64,000 bases of DNA from Paenibacillus sp. PL91 (GCF_012935325.2 NZ_JABBYG020000022.1:1-64000), one strand, 5' to 3'; positions 25,802 to 35,190 are shown, counted from the first letter of the stretch. Numbers and translations are program-made. Notes: generated from the letters alone by a model not told the origin.

Positions 25802-27214
25802 TTATTCGTTGCCTGCCCTTATGAAAAGCACACCTTCAGTGTGCGCCTCCGTAAGCGCGTGACTTGATCTGCGAATGCCCGGAATCCAGAGCAATTTCCC
25901 TGCTGCATCGAACAGCAATGGATACGTCTCCCGTTTCAGCGGAGCAATTTTCTCATCAACGAACATATCTTGCACTTTTTTCGAACCATTTAATCCTAAA
26001 ACCTGAATTCTGTCGCCCGGCCGCCGATTACGAATGACGAGCGGAAACATTAACTCCGAAGCATCAAAGCAAGCTTCATAACGTGAAGCAGGCTTGCGGC
26101 TATCTTCTGCAGATGTATGGAAAAACGCAAATGTCCATCCGCATTGCTCGACTTTCAAGCTAGCTGTATCTCTTCCTACCTCACACGAATAGGCGCTCGC
26201 ATCGGATGACGGATGCTGCGAGGCATACAGCCATCGCATCATATCGTACTCACGGGCGCAGCGAATACCGGCACCGGCATCAATTCGCCATGTTGTTGGC
26301 GCGTTAGCGGAAGCAGCAAGCCGCATCGTCTCAATCTGCTCGAAGGATATCTTTTCCGTTTCTTTAGAAAGATAACTTAATATTAGTTTAATCAATCTCC
26401 TTTGTAAAGCGACGTGGAGACCGTGCAAATCGATGCAGCTAATCGTGCATTCATTGGGGGATAACGTAACGAGCTGCGCGAATAACGCTTCGGTTTGTTT
26501 CTCCATCCACTCGTCTTCCGCCCCTGCTACCTCAGCAAGCCGCTGAAGCGATTGGGATAACTGCGGATTATGCCGAGATAAATACGGTAAAATATCTAAC
26601 CGAATAATATTTCGGAAATAATGGCGTTCCTTGTTGCTGCTATCCGTGCAGTACGGGATATGATGCTCTTCGCAGTAACATAGAAGGTCTGACTTCTTCA
26701 TACGCAGCAGCGGCCGGATAAGTTCCACGTTTTTTTCTCGTCTTTTGCTAAGAATTCCGGCAAGCCCGGTTAAGCCCGTCCCCCGTATAACTCTCATTAG
26801 CACGGTCTCTGCTTGATCGTCAGCATGATGGGCCAGCGCAATCCGCGAAGCCCCATATCGCGCTGCGATCTCATGCAGAAATGAATATCGTCTCTCGCGA
26901 GAAGCTGCCTGTCCATTCATACGTGTTTCTTCTATATAAGTAGGCATGTCGAATGTGACAGTTTCGCAAACAACGCCAAGCTCCTCCGCGAATGCTTGAA
27001 CGACCTTCAGCTCATGTGCCGACTCTTCTACGCGAAAGCCGTGATTCACATGAGCCGCAATGATCGTTAGTTCGCTTTTCTTCGCTGAGGCGGACAGCAT
27101 ATGGAGCAGCGCCATGGAATCCGGACCGCCGGATACCGCCACTACGATGCAATCGCCCGTTGACCACAGTCCGCGCTCTGCTGCCGCTTTCTCAAGTTCG
27201 TTTCGCAGATTCAT
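25802..27214 (-). CDS. tilS: tRNA(Ile)-lysidine synthase
   Basis: 470 residues. It modifies the wobble C of the tRNA-Ile(CAU) precursor to lysidine. The PP-loop VVAVSGGPDSMALL (residues ~24-37) binds ATP. AAHVNHGFR and ALAHHADDQAETVLMR are family motifs. The C-terminal domain holds FPLVIRNRRPGDRI and KKVQDMFVDEK. The downstream neighbours are hpt and ftsH. Confidence 0.96.
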   Translation of the reverse strand: MNLRNELEKAAAERGLWSTGDCIVVAVSGGPDSMALLHMLSASAKKSELTIIAAHVNHGFRVEESAHELKVVQAFAEELGVVCETVTFDMPTYIEETRMNGQAASRERRYSFLHEIAARYGASRIALAHHADDQAETVLMRVIRGTGLTGLAGILSKRREKNVELIRPLLRMKKSDLLCYCEEHHIPYCTDSSNKERHYFRNIIRLDILPYLSRHNPQLSQSLQRLAEVAGAEDEWMEKQTEALFAQLVTLSPNECTISCIDLHGLHVALQRRLIKLILSYLSKETEKISFEQIETMRLAASANAPTTWRIDAGAGIRCAREYDMMRWLYASQHPSSDASAYSCEVGRDTASLKVEQCGWTFAFFHTSAEDSRKPASRYEACFDASELMFPLVIRNRRPGDRIQVLGLNGSKKVQDMFVDEKIAPLKRETYPLLFDAAGKLLWIPGIRRSSHALTEAHTEGVLFIRAGNE

Positions 27215-27256
27215 ATGTAAGTATCCTCACCTTCACTTCCCTGCTCCAGGCTGATC

Positions 27257-28180
27257 TTACAGCACATTTCGCAGCAACCAATAAACCGATGTTCCGAGCA
27301 GGACGGCAGATGCCGCAACAAGCCCTTTCAACCATACCGGTGTAGCGGAGGGCCTGTGCGTATCCCGTCTATGCATCAAGGATCGCCACGCTTCAGATGC
27401 CTCGCCGGCATCAGCGAACTGGCCTGCAAAGGCTTTGCGCAGCCATCCGGCTATCGGCTTTAGTGCCGGGCTCGACTCCGCAATTTGAATCAGATCGCCC
27501 TCGGAACGATTTTGCGGCAAAAGCTCTGCCGTCAGCTGATGGAGCCGCTTCGATTCATGCAGCTGAATGCACAGCACGCCGAACGAAAACAGATCGTATC
27601 TCGGATCAGCCGAACGCGAGCCTCCATTCCAGTAGCCGCGATCATAGATTTCCGTGAATTGGCGAATGGCTTTGCCTGCCGCCGTCACGCCGCCATAATC
27701 AACCAGCTCCACATGCCCGTAATCAGCGACCATCACATTCTCCACCTTTAAATCGCCGAACACCCAGCCGTCCTGATGCAGCTTCGCCAGCTTGCCAAGG
27801 AGGTTGAGGCCAACAAGCGGAAACCATTCCGAGCCGTTTTGCTTCAAGTAGTCGCCCAGCGTTGCGCCCAGCACATACCTCATAATATAAAAAGGATATT
27901 CCCGTCCATCCGGTCCGTACAAATCGTCCACGTCAAAAAGAAAGGTTTCATGCCCGTGCCGCTTCTGTTTGGCGATCGACTGCAATACGTTAATCTCGGA
28001 TTGCAGATCAATCGCATCGAGACCAAGCTTCAATGCATACCAGCTGCGATCGCGCTGTACGAGATATACTTTACCGTTTGCGCCCTCCCCAAGCAACCGC
28101 TCAACCCGGTACCGCCCCTGCTTCCACTTGCCGGTCACCACCATGCCGCGGCGAAGATCAACCTTAAACGACGTAGTCAC
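27257..28180 (-). CDS. yabT: YabT-like serine/threonine kinase with C-terminal membrane anchor
   Basis: 307 residues, Hanks-type kinase. Glycine loop LLGEGANGKVYLV (29-41), ATP lysine Lys51 (ALKLG), catalytic Asp143 in GDLKVENV, and metal-binding DYG (161-163) instead of DFG. The usual HRD is replaced by FGD, as in some divergent kinases, so activity is likely but not certain. A single helix (about 284-304) anchors it. In B. subtilis YabT acts during sporulation, with RecA among its substrates. It overlaps yabS by 17 bases. Confidence 0.9.
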   Translation of the reverse strand: MTTSFKVDLRRGMVVTGKWKQGRYRVERLLGEGANGKVYLVQRDRSWYALKLGLDAIDLQSEINVLQSIAKQKRHGHETFLFDVDDLYGPDGREYPFYIMRYVLGATLGDYLKQNGSEWFPLVGLNLLGKLAKLHQDGWVFGDLKVENVMVADYGHVELVDYGGVTAAGKAIRQFTEIYDRGYWNGGSRSADPRYDLFSFGVLCIQLHESKRLHQLTAELLPQNRSEGDLIQIAESSPALKPIAGWLRKAFAGQFADAGEASEAWRSLMHRRDTHRPSATPVWLKGLVAASAVLLGTSVYWLLRNVL

Positions 28181-28889
28181 TCATCATCCCATCCGTTTCG
28201 TCTCTGCTCTTCTTACCATAATCTCCCTGACGGTAAAAATCAATCACTTGCATAATCGCAGGACCCGTAGGAGTCGTCCCGCCCATTTGGAGTCGTGGGA
28301 AAATTCCATGCACGCCGTTAAGATGGCTCGTCCAGCCGAGATCCATCACGCAATCATCCCCATGTCTCGAGCCTGGAAAATGAAAGACCGAAATCTCGCT
28401 TTTTCCTTGCCTAGCCTGCAGGCTCAGCATCAAATCGCGTATAGCCTCCTCCACCGCAGCCAGCTTCGGCTTCATACTGGCGCTAGCATCTATAAGCAGC
28501 GCCACCTGCAAGCTTGAGGTCTCCCCCAACTCATCGATTACGCGAACGACATCACTCCGCTTCTCCGGCGGAAGCGCCTCAATCGAACCATTGCCCAGCA
28601 CCTGCTTGAGTTCCTTTTGCACCGCCAGCTGAATGGTCTGCACGACTGTCTTGCGCGTCATCATCTGCACCGTCTGCGATAGCTGGCGCATATTCACCAT
28701 TCTGCTTAGACCGCCGCCCGCACGCGCAATCTCATCAATTTCAGCAGCACCAAGCTCTCCCACATCGCCATGATCCAGCACGCCTACTACATTAACCGAA
28801 ATGCCGTCTGAATGCGCATGGGCAGCTGCTACGACCGGACTCAGTCCCACATTGGAGCAGCCATCCGTTATTAATAATATTTGCTTCAT
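28164..28889 (-). CDS. yabS: YabS-like von Willebrand factor A domain protein
   Basis: 241 residues. It begins directly with a VWA-like strand (QILLITDGCSN). A second MIDAS-type motif is DASAS (134-138), with downstream TTPTG. It probably binds a partner protein in a metal-dependent way; function is unknown in the family. It is paired with the yabT kinase, as in B. subtilis. The leader contains two tandem copies of a 40-bp hairpin element that ends at the ribosome site. Confidence 0.85.
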   Translation of the reverse strand: MKQILLITDGCSNVGLSPVVAAAHAHSDGISVNVVGVLDHGDVGELGAAEIDEIARAGGGLSRMVNMRQLSQTVQMMTRKTVVQTIQLAVQKELKQVLGNGSIEALPPEKRSDVVRVIDELGETSSLQVALLIDASASMKPKLAAVEEAIRDLMLSLQARQGKSEISVFHFPGSRHGDDCVMDLGWTSHLNGVHGIFPRLQMGGTTPTGPAIMQVIDFYRQGDYGKKSRDETDGMMSDYVV

Positions 28890-28907
28890 AATTGTTTACC
28901 CTCCTTC

Positions 28908-28987
28908 AGTGTTTGTGCAACAAACACAGCTTCGTAAGCAAAGGCTTAGTGTTTGAGAATCAAACACAGCTTCGTAAGCATAGGCTT
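28908..28987 (-). repeat. two tandem 40-bp hairpin elements before yabS
   Basis: Units 28908-28947 and 28948-28987 differ only in the loop and one further base. In the mRNA sense each has a GCTTACGAAGC segment followed by GTGTTTG-loop-CAAACAC. The second hairpin ends immediately before GAAGGAGGG, the yabS Shine-Dalgarno. Related elements precede yabR (32944) and rplY (59419). Confidence 0.85.
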
Positions 28988-29040
28988 CGCCTCAGCCTTT
29001 CTATTAGCTTTGCCTTTTTTGAGAGGGATAAACAGCTAGA

Positions 29041-29069
29041 ATAGTAAAAATAGCAATAATTGCAAGCAA
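29041..29069 (-). promoter_or_regulatory. probable promoter of the yabS-yabT-tilS-hpt string
   Basis: TTGCTT (29064-29069) and TACTAT (29041-29046) with a 17-base spacer. It lies between the spoIIE terminator and the hairpin repeats. The rest of the 520-base gap before spoIIE holds nothing else recognisable. Confidence 0.45.
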
Positions 29070-29280
29070 ACGGCTGACTTTGTTACTCCATTATCTTATG
29101 CTGCCAGGTATCCTTTCCACTATATCATTCATCAGCTAATTCTATAAGGGCAATAAATAGATGAAACGCTTCTGTTTCAGAGTTGGAAAATATGGATATA
29201 TAATCCTTATAGCTAGATAACTGCTGCCTGCTAAGGTTGATTGTTCCTATCCCAACCCCAAATAGTCCAAACAAGCAGCA

Positions 29281-29332
29281 AAAAGAAGCCGTTTGCCGCC
29301 AGCTGCAAATGAGCTGACAGACAAAAGGCTTC
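29281..29332 (-). terminator. spoIIE terminator
   Basis: Hairpin with outer arms GAAGCC/GGCTTC and inner AGCT pairs, followed by TTTTT on the minus strand, about 75 bases past spoIIE. Confidence 0.7.
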
Positions 29333-29408
29333 AGCTTTCTCAATGATTAGTTCTGATATCCGCTCACCTCTCTGCTTTGGATTACTTGATATTACGAAGT
29401 ATTACTAA

Positions 29409-31901
29409 CTAACTCACCGTCCTTGGACGCTCCATGCGCGTTATGCCAGGAAAGCGGAAGGACGCCCACTCCGGCAAATGCTTATCGATCCGTGCAACGA
29501 GCACCGTCATATCATCAACGATCTCGCCATTATGATGGCGAACAACCTTCTCAAGCAGCGCGTCCGCCATTTCCTGCGGATCATCCGTTTCCAGCTCGCT
29601 TATAATGCGCTTCATCCATAGCTCCTTGTTAACCGCAAGGCCCGGCGCATCATAAATGCCGTCGCTCATCATAACTAGCGTATCGCCGGACTGCATTTGC
29701 ATGGATACAAAATCGACGTCAATATCTTGAAGAATGCCAATAGGCAAATTATTCGCCGTGACCGGAATGACCTCATTTCCTCGTTTGATAAAGCTTGGAG
29801 TTGACCCTATCTTCATAAACGTCGTTTGCGCCGTATACAAATCAACGATCGCCAAATCGACGGTAGCGAATACCTCATCGGAAGAGCGCAATAAGAGCAC
29901 GGAATTGACGGACTTCACTGCCAGCTTCTCATCCATGCCTGACTGCAGCAGCTGCTGCAGGATAGACAATGCCGCGCTGCTTTCCTGCCGCGCCCGCTCG
30001 CCATTGCCCATGCCATCGCTAATCGCGACTGCAAATTTGCCATTTCCAAGCTCAACCATGCTAAAGCTGTCTCCAGACAGCAGATCGCCTCCTTTAGCCG
30101 CTCCCGCAATGCCCGTCTCCACTTCATACTGCTTTGCCGAGCCAAAGGCAACGAGCGTTGGCTCTCCGCTTCTCGTTGGCGGCCGCTCTGATTTAACCGC
30201 TATATGCTCGCCTAAAATATCGCTTAGCAGCGGTGCGATAATTTTGCGGCACTCATCATACCCTTGTCCAAACGAGTGATAGACCTCTATATCTACATTT
30301 CCCTCCTCCAGACTTACAATATCGATCCCTTGTACCGATAAGCCCAGTCCTTCCACCGCCTCTCGAATTTGCTCCTCCTGCAAATGCAGCGTCTGCCCCT
30401 CTCGTTTAATTTCTTTAGCCAAATCCTCCATAACCTGCGATACGCCCTGCAATTGATCTGCTACAAGTCTGCGCGAGTCGAATATTTGCTTCTTCCAGTG
30501 CATATTATTTTGGTAAAGCTCGTACTGCTGAGTCATATCCGTTAGCACCTGTGAGGATTTAACACAGTGCGCAGACCAAGCCCGCGGTATCTCCTTGGCG
30601 GATGGAACACGATCCTCCTCTACTGTCGTCATCATATCGGTCATCATTTTGTACGTATGGAAAAACTTGTCCTCCCAGCATGCGTTTTGCCTATGACAGC
30701 TGGAGCAGCTGCGCTCAGCAACCGCATTCATAAAATGGCTGATCTCATCCTCTCTGTTCAAAGTCGTTGCGCTGCCGTTTAGCTGGCCAAAGCTCCGTGA
30801 CAGCTGGCTGAACACGTCCGAGTATTGCGATACGCGGTCCGCTGTCACCTCACGCACCCGTTTTGCGTATTCATGCTGTGACTTTGCATGCTCATTCGTT
30901 CCCGGAACATAGCGCGAGATCGTGCGAATCATGCTTCGCGGCGTCAGCATAAGCATCATAGCAGCCGCTACAGACTCCCAGGTGGAGCTCATCACATCAG
31001 CCTGGCTCCCTACATATATGGATAAAATCGATGTTCCAAGCAACATTCCGAATGCAGCTGCCATTTTGCCGCCTTCACGCAGCAAGCCAGCCAGCAATCC
31101 CGCAAAGGCGAGTAAGCTCATTTGAACGACTGCACCAAAGTCAGCCAAGCTTAGAATGAGTCCTGCAACAACACCGACCGAAGCGCCAAGCGGGGCGCCG
31201 CCTGCCAAAGCAAACAGCAGCAGCATATATCTGGACATGACATGTTCTGCCGACAGGCCGTAGAATACCCATCCGACCGCTCCCGTCATGACAGAAGCGA
31301 GCAAAATCATCAAACATATAATTTCTTCGTTTTTGAGCGAGGCTGATTTTTTAGTCATCGTTAGAACGGGGATTGCTTGTATAAATACGAGCGTAAGCAC
31401 GAATCCGAGTGCTGCCTCCACGACGACGAGCATAAAATTGTACCAGCTAAGCTCGTCCCCTATAAATACACTGAACATCTGTACCAATAGCGTTGATGCA
31501 AACACCAGAATCGGCGCCGACGACAGCTCTGCCTTCTCATACGCCTCCAAGCCCTTCAAAAATAGAAACAGCACCGCGATTTCCATCGCAATCCACATCG
31601 GCGCCGGATCTGCCGCCAGCCAGCTTCCTGCAACCAAGGATATCGCAACCCACGGATAAATATCCCTTCTCATAAAGTAGATAACAGCGAAGTAAGCGAT
31701 AGCAAAAGGCATTAGCGATTCGAGTATAACCGCCCTTCCGAGCAAGAAGGCTACACCTACGAGTAAAAATGTCCACTTTTTGGCTAAAATGACTTGAATG
31801 AATCGCCGTGCGGCGGCCCATTCCCGACCTTTCTGCAACATCGTTTGAGCCAGACCTGTCCGTTTCACACCTGGAAGCACAACCGCGTTTTCCTTTTCCA
31901 T
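29409..31901 (-). CDS. spoIIE: stage II sporulation protein E (PP2C phosphatase)
   Basis: 830 residues from the ATG at 31901; the upstream in-frame ATG at 31940 overlaps the -10 box, so it cannot be the start. The N-terminal ~330 residues hold about ten membrane helices. A central oligomerisation domain has a Cys-rich patch (CSSCHRQNAC). The C-terminal PP2C domain (about 600-815) shows ISDGMGNGERA and MMSDGIYDAP with metal-binding Asp. It localises to the polar septum and dephosphorylates SpoIIAA, activating sigma-F in the forespore. Confidence 0.97.
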   Translation of the reverse strand: MEKENAVVLPGVKRTGLAQTMLQKGREWAAARRFIQVILAKKWTFLLVGVAFLLGRAVILESLMPFAIAYFAVIYFMRRDIYPWVAISLVAGSWLAADPAPMWIAMEIAVLFLFLKGLEAYEKAELSSAPILVFASTLLVQMFSVFIGDELSWYNFMLVVVEAALGFVLTLVFIQAIPVLTMTKKSASLKNEEIICLMILLASVMTGAVGWVFYGLSAEHVMSRYMLLLFALAGGAPLGASVGVVAGLILSLADFGAVVQMSLLAFAGLLAGLLREGGKMAAAFGMLLGTSILSIYVGSQADVMSSTWESVAAAMMLMLTPRSMIRTISRYVPGTNEHAKSQHEYAKRVREVTADRVSQYSDVFSQLSRSFGQLNGSATTLNREDEISHFMNAVAERSCSSCHRQNACWEDKFFHTYKMMTDMMTTVEEDRVPSAKEIPRAWSAHCVKSSQVLTDMTQQYELYQNNMHWKKQIFDSRRLVADQLQGVSQVMEDLAKEIKREGQTLHLQEEQIREAVEGLGLSVQGIDIVSLEEGNVDIEVYHSFGQGYDECRKIIAPLLSDILGEHIAVKSERPPTRSGEPTLVAFGSAKQYEVETGIAGAAKGGDLLSGDSFSMVELGNGKFAVAISDGMGNGERARQESSAALSILQQLLQSGMDEKLAVKSVNSVLLLRSSDEVFATVDLAIVDLYTAQTTFMKIGSTPSFIKRGNEVIPVTANNLPIGILQDIDVDFVSMQMQSGDTLVMMSDGIYDAPGLAVNKELWMKRIISELETDDPQEMADALLEKVVRHHNGEIVDDMTVLVARIDKHLPEWASFRFPGITRMERPRTVS

Positions 31902-31938
31902 GAGCAGACACCACCATTCCGAATGTAATGTGTTTTTC

Positions 31939-32007
31939 ATTATAGGAGGTTGTCCGCATGAAGTTTGTCAGTTAACGTAATACGCTTATAAATTTTTTCC
32001 GACAAAA
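31939..32007 (-). promoter_or_regulatory. spoIIE promoter, 21-bp spacer, with Spo0A-like box
   Basis: CTGACA (31966-31971) and TATAAT (31939-31944) are 21 bases apart, the same unusual spacing as the Spo0A-activated sigma-A promoter of B. subtilis spoIIE. Upstream, 31997-32007 reads TTTTGTCGGAA on the minus strand, one base off a 0A box. From there to about 32340 no gene or tRNA is visible. Confidence 0.7.
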
Positions 32008-32346
32008 ATAATTGGCGCTGCCGCCCTTGTCAACAAGCGATCAAACATATGCCCCGTATAGGTTTGCATCGTCTTCCATGCCGCTTCAAAGCAAAGAGCC
32101 GACAACAAAATATGTGCTGTTTATCATCCAGATGATGGCGAATTCACGTTGTAACCTGTCGGGAATGAAGGAGGATCAGAGAAAAGTATTTTTTTCCAGC
32201 ATCTAGGCGACTTACAAACGACATTGACCGTGCCAATCAGATGCTTCACCATTCATTCACCAGCATTTACCAGGATTAACGTCCCGCTTCGACAGCAAAT
32301 AGTAAGCGCTTACTAAGTTGATGTCAAATTCCTTTCATTTGTACGC

Positions 32347-32375
32347 AAAAAAAGCAGAACCGCTAAGGTTCTGCT
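32347..32375 (-). terminator. yabR terminator
   Basis: AGCAGAACC-ttagc-GGTTCTGCT followed by seven T on the minus strand. Confidence 0.92.
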
Positions 32376-32401
32376 CCTAAATAAAGTTATGACGATTCAG
32401 C

Positions 32402-32920
32402 TTATACTCGCTTGGCACCGCGTCCGCCGCGTTTGCCCTCCGTATTCTTCTTCAAAGAGGAGATGCGCTCTTCGCTGTCTTTCAGGAAACGTGACACTTT
32501 ATCCTCGAATGACGGTTTACCGAATGCCGGTCTGCCAGACGATTGCTTGTTGAAGGGACGTCCGCCACCACCGCCTCCGCCGCCGCGGTTGAAACGTTCG
32601 CCACCACCACCACTACCGCCAGTGCTTCCACCGCCGCCTCCGCTGTGACGCTCGCGTTGTTGTGGCGCTGGTTGGCCTTCTGGCCGGTCAATGGCTTGCT
32701 TAATGGAAAGTCCGATCTTTCCGTCTTTGTCCACGTTGATCACTTTTACTTTCACGACATCGTCGATTTTCAGGTGATCCTTCACGTCTTTGACGTAATT
32801 ATCAGCAATTTCCGAAATGTGAACAAGACCCGTGACACCTCCCGACAAGTCGACAAATGCCCCAAAATGCGTAATGCCTGTCACTTTTCCTTCTAACTTA
32901 GCGCCCACTTCAATTGCCAT
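32402..32920 (-). CDS. yabR: S1 RNA-binding domain protein (YabR-like)
   Basis: 172 residues. The S1 domain fills residues 1-75 (GAKLEGKVTGITHFGAFVDLSGGVTGLVHISEI; KVKVINVDKDGKIGLSIKQA). A long Gly-rich, Arg/Asn-containing disordered region (~90-135) follows, then a basic tail. It probably binds RNA or ribosomes, similar to general stress protein 13. It follows divIC as in B. subtilis. The glycine tract is unusually long. A hairpin element of the yabS/rplY type lies right before the ribosome site. Confidence 0.92.
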   Translation of the reverse strand: MAIEVGAKLEGKVTGITHFGAFVDLSGGVTGLVHISEIADNYVKDVKDHLKIDDVVKVKVINVDKDGKIGLSIKQAIDRPEGQPAPQQRERHSGGGGGSTGGSGGGGERFNRGGGGGGGGRPFNKQSSGRPAFGKPSFEDKVSRFLKDSEERISSLKKNTEGKRGGRGAKRV

Positions 32921-32943
32921 AAAATAAAATGTTCCTCCCTAAA

Positions 32944-33000
32944 AGTTATGCGAAGCAAAACTGAATTCATAAGCATATGCTAAAAGTTTTGCGAAAACGC
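32944..33000 (-). repeat. hairpin element before yabR (one full, one partial copy)
   Basis: 32944-32982 is a 39-bp unit in which GCATATGCTTATGAA is followed by AGTTTTGCTTCGCATAACT in the mRNA sense. A partial copy is at 32985-33000. It ends beside AGGGAGG, the yabR ribosome site. It is more diverged than the copies at 28908 and 59419. Confidence 0.65.
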
Positions 33001-33068
33001 TATTAACGTGATTATAACCGAACCGTTCAAGTAAGGTCAACAGACGTTCACCCGATTTGAAGCCCTAT

Positions 33069-33377
33069 TTAATCACTGAAAATTTGCTGCTCGCCTTCCT
33101 TAACCATGCCCTGCTCTTTCGTTGCTAGCTGTTCGATATATTCTGGGTCGTTTAATCGTTCAATTTGACGTTTGAGCGCCTCTGTTTCCTTGATAGACGC
33201 TTCAATCTGCCCTTGAATTGTATTTAGCTTAACGCCAGTAGCGTTTTTCTGCTGCATTTGTCCAAAAATGGTATACGCCGCCCAGCCCATAAATAACACG
33301 ATAAACATCATCCATAGCTTGAATCGACGTTTCGTGCCAGCATTCCCTTGCGTCTTATTTACAGCAGCTGTTGCCAT
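33069..33377 (-). CDS. divIC: septum formation initiator DivIC
   Basis: 102 residues, bitopic. A basic cytoplasmic N-terminus (KRRFKLW) precedes one helix (about 20-40), then an extracellular coiled coil (TIQGQIEASIKETEALKRQIERLND). It works with FtsL and DivIB in the divisome. It follows yabQ in the yabP-yabQ-divIC string. Confidence 0.9.
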   Translation of the reverse strand: MATAAVNKTQGNAGTKRRFKLWMMFIVLFMGWAAYTIFGQMQQKNATGVKLNTIQGQIEASIKETEALKRQIERLNDPEYIEQLATKEQGMVKEGEQQIFSD

Positions 33378-33385
33378 TAGCGGTA

Positions 33386-33994
33386 TTACCTCCTAAACCA
33401 TTTGCTCCACAATCGAGCAATTAGTAGTCCGATTTTGCTTAGCCTCCCGGCCAATTGCCATTTGGTTATAAAAGGTGTTAGCCAGCGTCCAAGCGGACGA
33501 ATGACTGGCCTTGCCATCCAAATAAACAATTTCCAAAATGGACGAACCAATTGTACCACAGTTTTTAATACGAAAATAGTGAGCGCAGACCCAAATGCAA
33601 AAATAACCATAATGAGTTTGTAGATCAGCAAAATCGGCTTCACGATAAGGATATCGAGACATTTAAGCACAATAGCAATGAGTTTTCGCACCGCACCAAT
33701 GATCCACTTAACGGAAACAATAACGATTTTGCTTAATAATAGATAATAGAGAACGACTCCGATGGCCAGTCCAATAAAAACGTACGCCCGCACCTCGCCA
33801 TTGTTGCTAGCGTACAGCACCCGAAAGACGACTAAAGCCGCCGCCATCCAATAGATGACATCAAGCACCGGCAGCCACCAGCGCGGGAACTTCAGCTCAT
33901 TCGATATGACTCGATAGCCATCGAACACCGTTCCCATACCAAGGCCCGATAACAGCATGACTGCCATCGTCAACCATTGCATACTAAGCGTCAC
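33386..33994 (-). CDS. yabQ: spore cortex protein YabQ
   Basis: 202 residues with four to five membrane helices, including the typical N-terminal LLSGLGMGTVFDGYRVI. In B. subtilis it is made in the mother cell and needed for cortex formation. It overlaps yabP by four bases. The C-terminal third is basic and more variable. Confidence 0.88.
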   Translation of the reverse strand: MTLSMQWLTMAVMLLSGLGMGTVFDGYRVISNELKFPRWWLPVLDVIYWMAAALVVFRVLYASNNGEVRAYVFIGLAIGVVLYYLLLSKIVIVSVKWIIGAVRKLIAIVLKCLDILIVKPILLIYKLIMVIFAFGSALTIFVLKTVVQLVRPFWKLFIWMARPVIRPLGRWLTPFITKWQLAGRLSKIGLLIARLWSKWFRR

Positions 33995-34278
33995 TTAAAT
34001 AGCTTCCCGAACAGCCCTTTTGATTTTGAAGCGGTATTATTTCCATCCAAATAGGCGAGCGAATGGACGAGCCCTTCAATTGCCACCAGACCTTGTTCGA
34101 GGCTAAGATGCTTCATATGCAAATTTTGGCCCTTTACCGCTAAGAAGCCAAGCTCTGTCTCAAGTAAAAATTCCTCGCTGTCGAAGCTCTCCACGTTCAC
34201 GACGCCGGTAAGCTCTAGCAGCTTGCGATTTAGCATTTTCACTTCCTGATACTTCTGCCCCTTGCCTTGGTCAACCAT
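33991..34278 (-). CDS. yabP: sporulation protein YabP
   Basis: 95 residues. The YabP core is LTGVVNVESFDSEEFLLETELGFLAVKGQNLHMKHL-like, with the later EGLVHSLAYLD. It is a mother-cell sporulation protein acting with YabQ in cortex assembly in B. subtilis. Upstream is the GCCGTTTACGCC motif with a GC-rich hairpin. No confident sigma-E promoter was recognised. Confidence 0.9.
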   Translation of the reverse strand: MVDQGKGQKYQEVKMLNRKLLELTGVVNVESFDSEEFLLETELGFLAVKGQNLHMKHLSLEQGLVAIEGLVHSLAYLDGNNTASKSKGLFGKLFK

Positions 34279-34309
34279 AGACTCGTCCTCCGCTTCGTTA
34301 ACATGTCTA

Positions 34310-34321
34310 GGCGTAAACGGC
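34310..34321 (-). repeat. GCCGTTTACGCC motif upstream of yabP
   Basis: One-base variant of the motif at 16599, 49577 and 58621. It is preceded by ACGGC-GGTA-GCCGT, a small hairpin, and lies 31 bases before the yabP start. Confidence 0.55.
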
Positions 34322-34443
34322 TACCGCCGTCCAATGGCGGCGCGGCATACGTTTCGCATTTAATATAAGCAGTCTATAAGCGCGAGGCTTATCCTGTCTT
34401 ATATGTTTAGACTAGCTTATGGGGCAAGGACAAGAATTAGAAC

Positions 34444-35190
34444 CTATTCTGCTAGATCAGCAGCTTCCAGAGACAAGTCACGGGCTTCTGTCTTCACTTG
34501 CAAGAAGACCAGCAGGAAAACGACGGTAATCAGCTCACTGAACCAATCGATCCATACATCCATTATAGTAGCGGTAATCCAAGAATCGCTCGGTATTAAG
34601 TAAGTCGCAAAACCAGTCAACATGCCGACCAAAACGATCGCAGCATAACCGCCAAGCGCATACCCTGCGAATGTAAAAAAGCGCCCTCGCGCCATCTCCC
34701 GGCATTCCTGGAGCGGATTGCTCCGTGAAGTGTCCTGGGCCGATACAAAGATAGGCATCAGCATCAGCCATACGGCGAATATCAGACCAGGCACAACGAG
34801 CATAATGACTCCTGCGAATATAATGACATTTTGCAAAAAGCTGTACATAATCATTCTCAGCCATTTGCGCATGCCCCACAGAAGTGATGGCTTGATCCCT
34901 GCTTTTGTATCTGTCATTTGACCAAGTATGTAGTGAACGATCATGGGCGTAATGGCGCTCAAAAAGAAAAGCCCGACAACATTATCCCATCTCGATATCG
35001 AATCAAAAATACCGTTGCCGCTTGCGGGATCATAATAATAATAGTTTTTGATCGCTTCTACCGGGACGGCCACAATCGCAACAAAGAAAAGAATGGGCAG
35101 TCCATGCTTGAAAAAAAGCGCAAAAGCGTCACCAAGCAAAGAAAAACCTTTCCGTCGATACTCCGGAATAGGTAGCTGAAGATGATTCAT
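34444..35190 (-). CDS. polytopic membrane protein of unknown function
   Basis: 248 residues with about five to six hydrophobic helices (for example LPILFFVAIVAVPVEAI and FAGVIMLVVPGLIFAVWLM). The pattern resembles YciC/DUF975-like membrane proteins, including a WL-x-R-like MRKWLRMIMYSF segment and an ECREMARGR cytoplasmic loop. No catalytic motif is visible. It lies between rqcP and yabP, a place that is empty in B. subtilis, and has no recognisable terminator. Confidence 0.8.
   Translation of the reverse strand: MNHLQLPIPEYRRKGFSLLGDAFALFFKHGLPILFFVAIVAVPVEAIKNYYYYDPASGNGIFDSISRWDNVVGLFFLSAITPMIVHYILGQMTDTKAGIKPSLLWGMRKWLRMIMYSFLQNVIIFAGVIMLVVPGLIFAVWLMLMPIFVSAQDTSRSNPLQECREMARGRFFTFAGYALGGYAAIVLVGMLTGFATYLIPSDSWITATIMDVWIDWFSELITVVFLLVFLQVKTEARDLSLEAADLAE

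Noticed and set aside
29125..29343. 72-codon minus-strand open frame after spoIIE
   Set aside because: No ribosome site, unusual composition, and it overlaps the spoIIE terminator hairpin.
31972..32340. tRNA genes between yabR and spoIIE
   Set aside because: B. subtilis has tRNA genes here, but no cloverleaf or T-arm consensus could be found on either strand.
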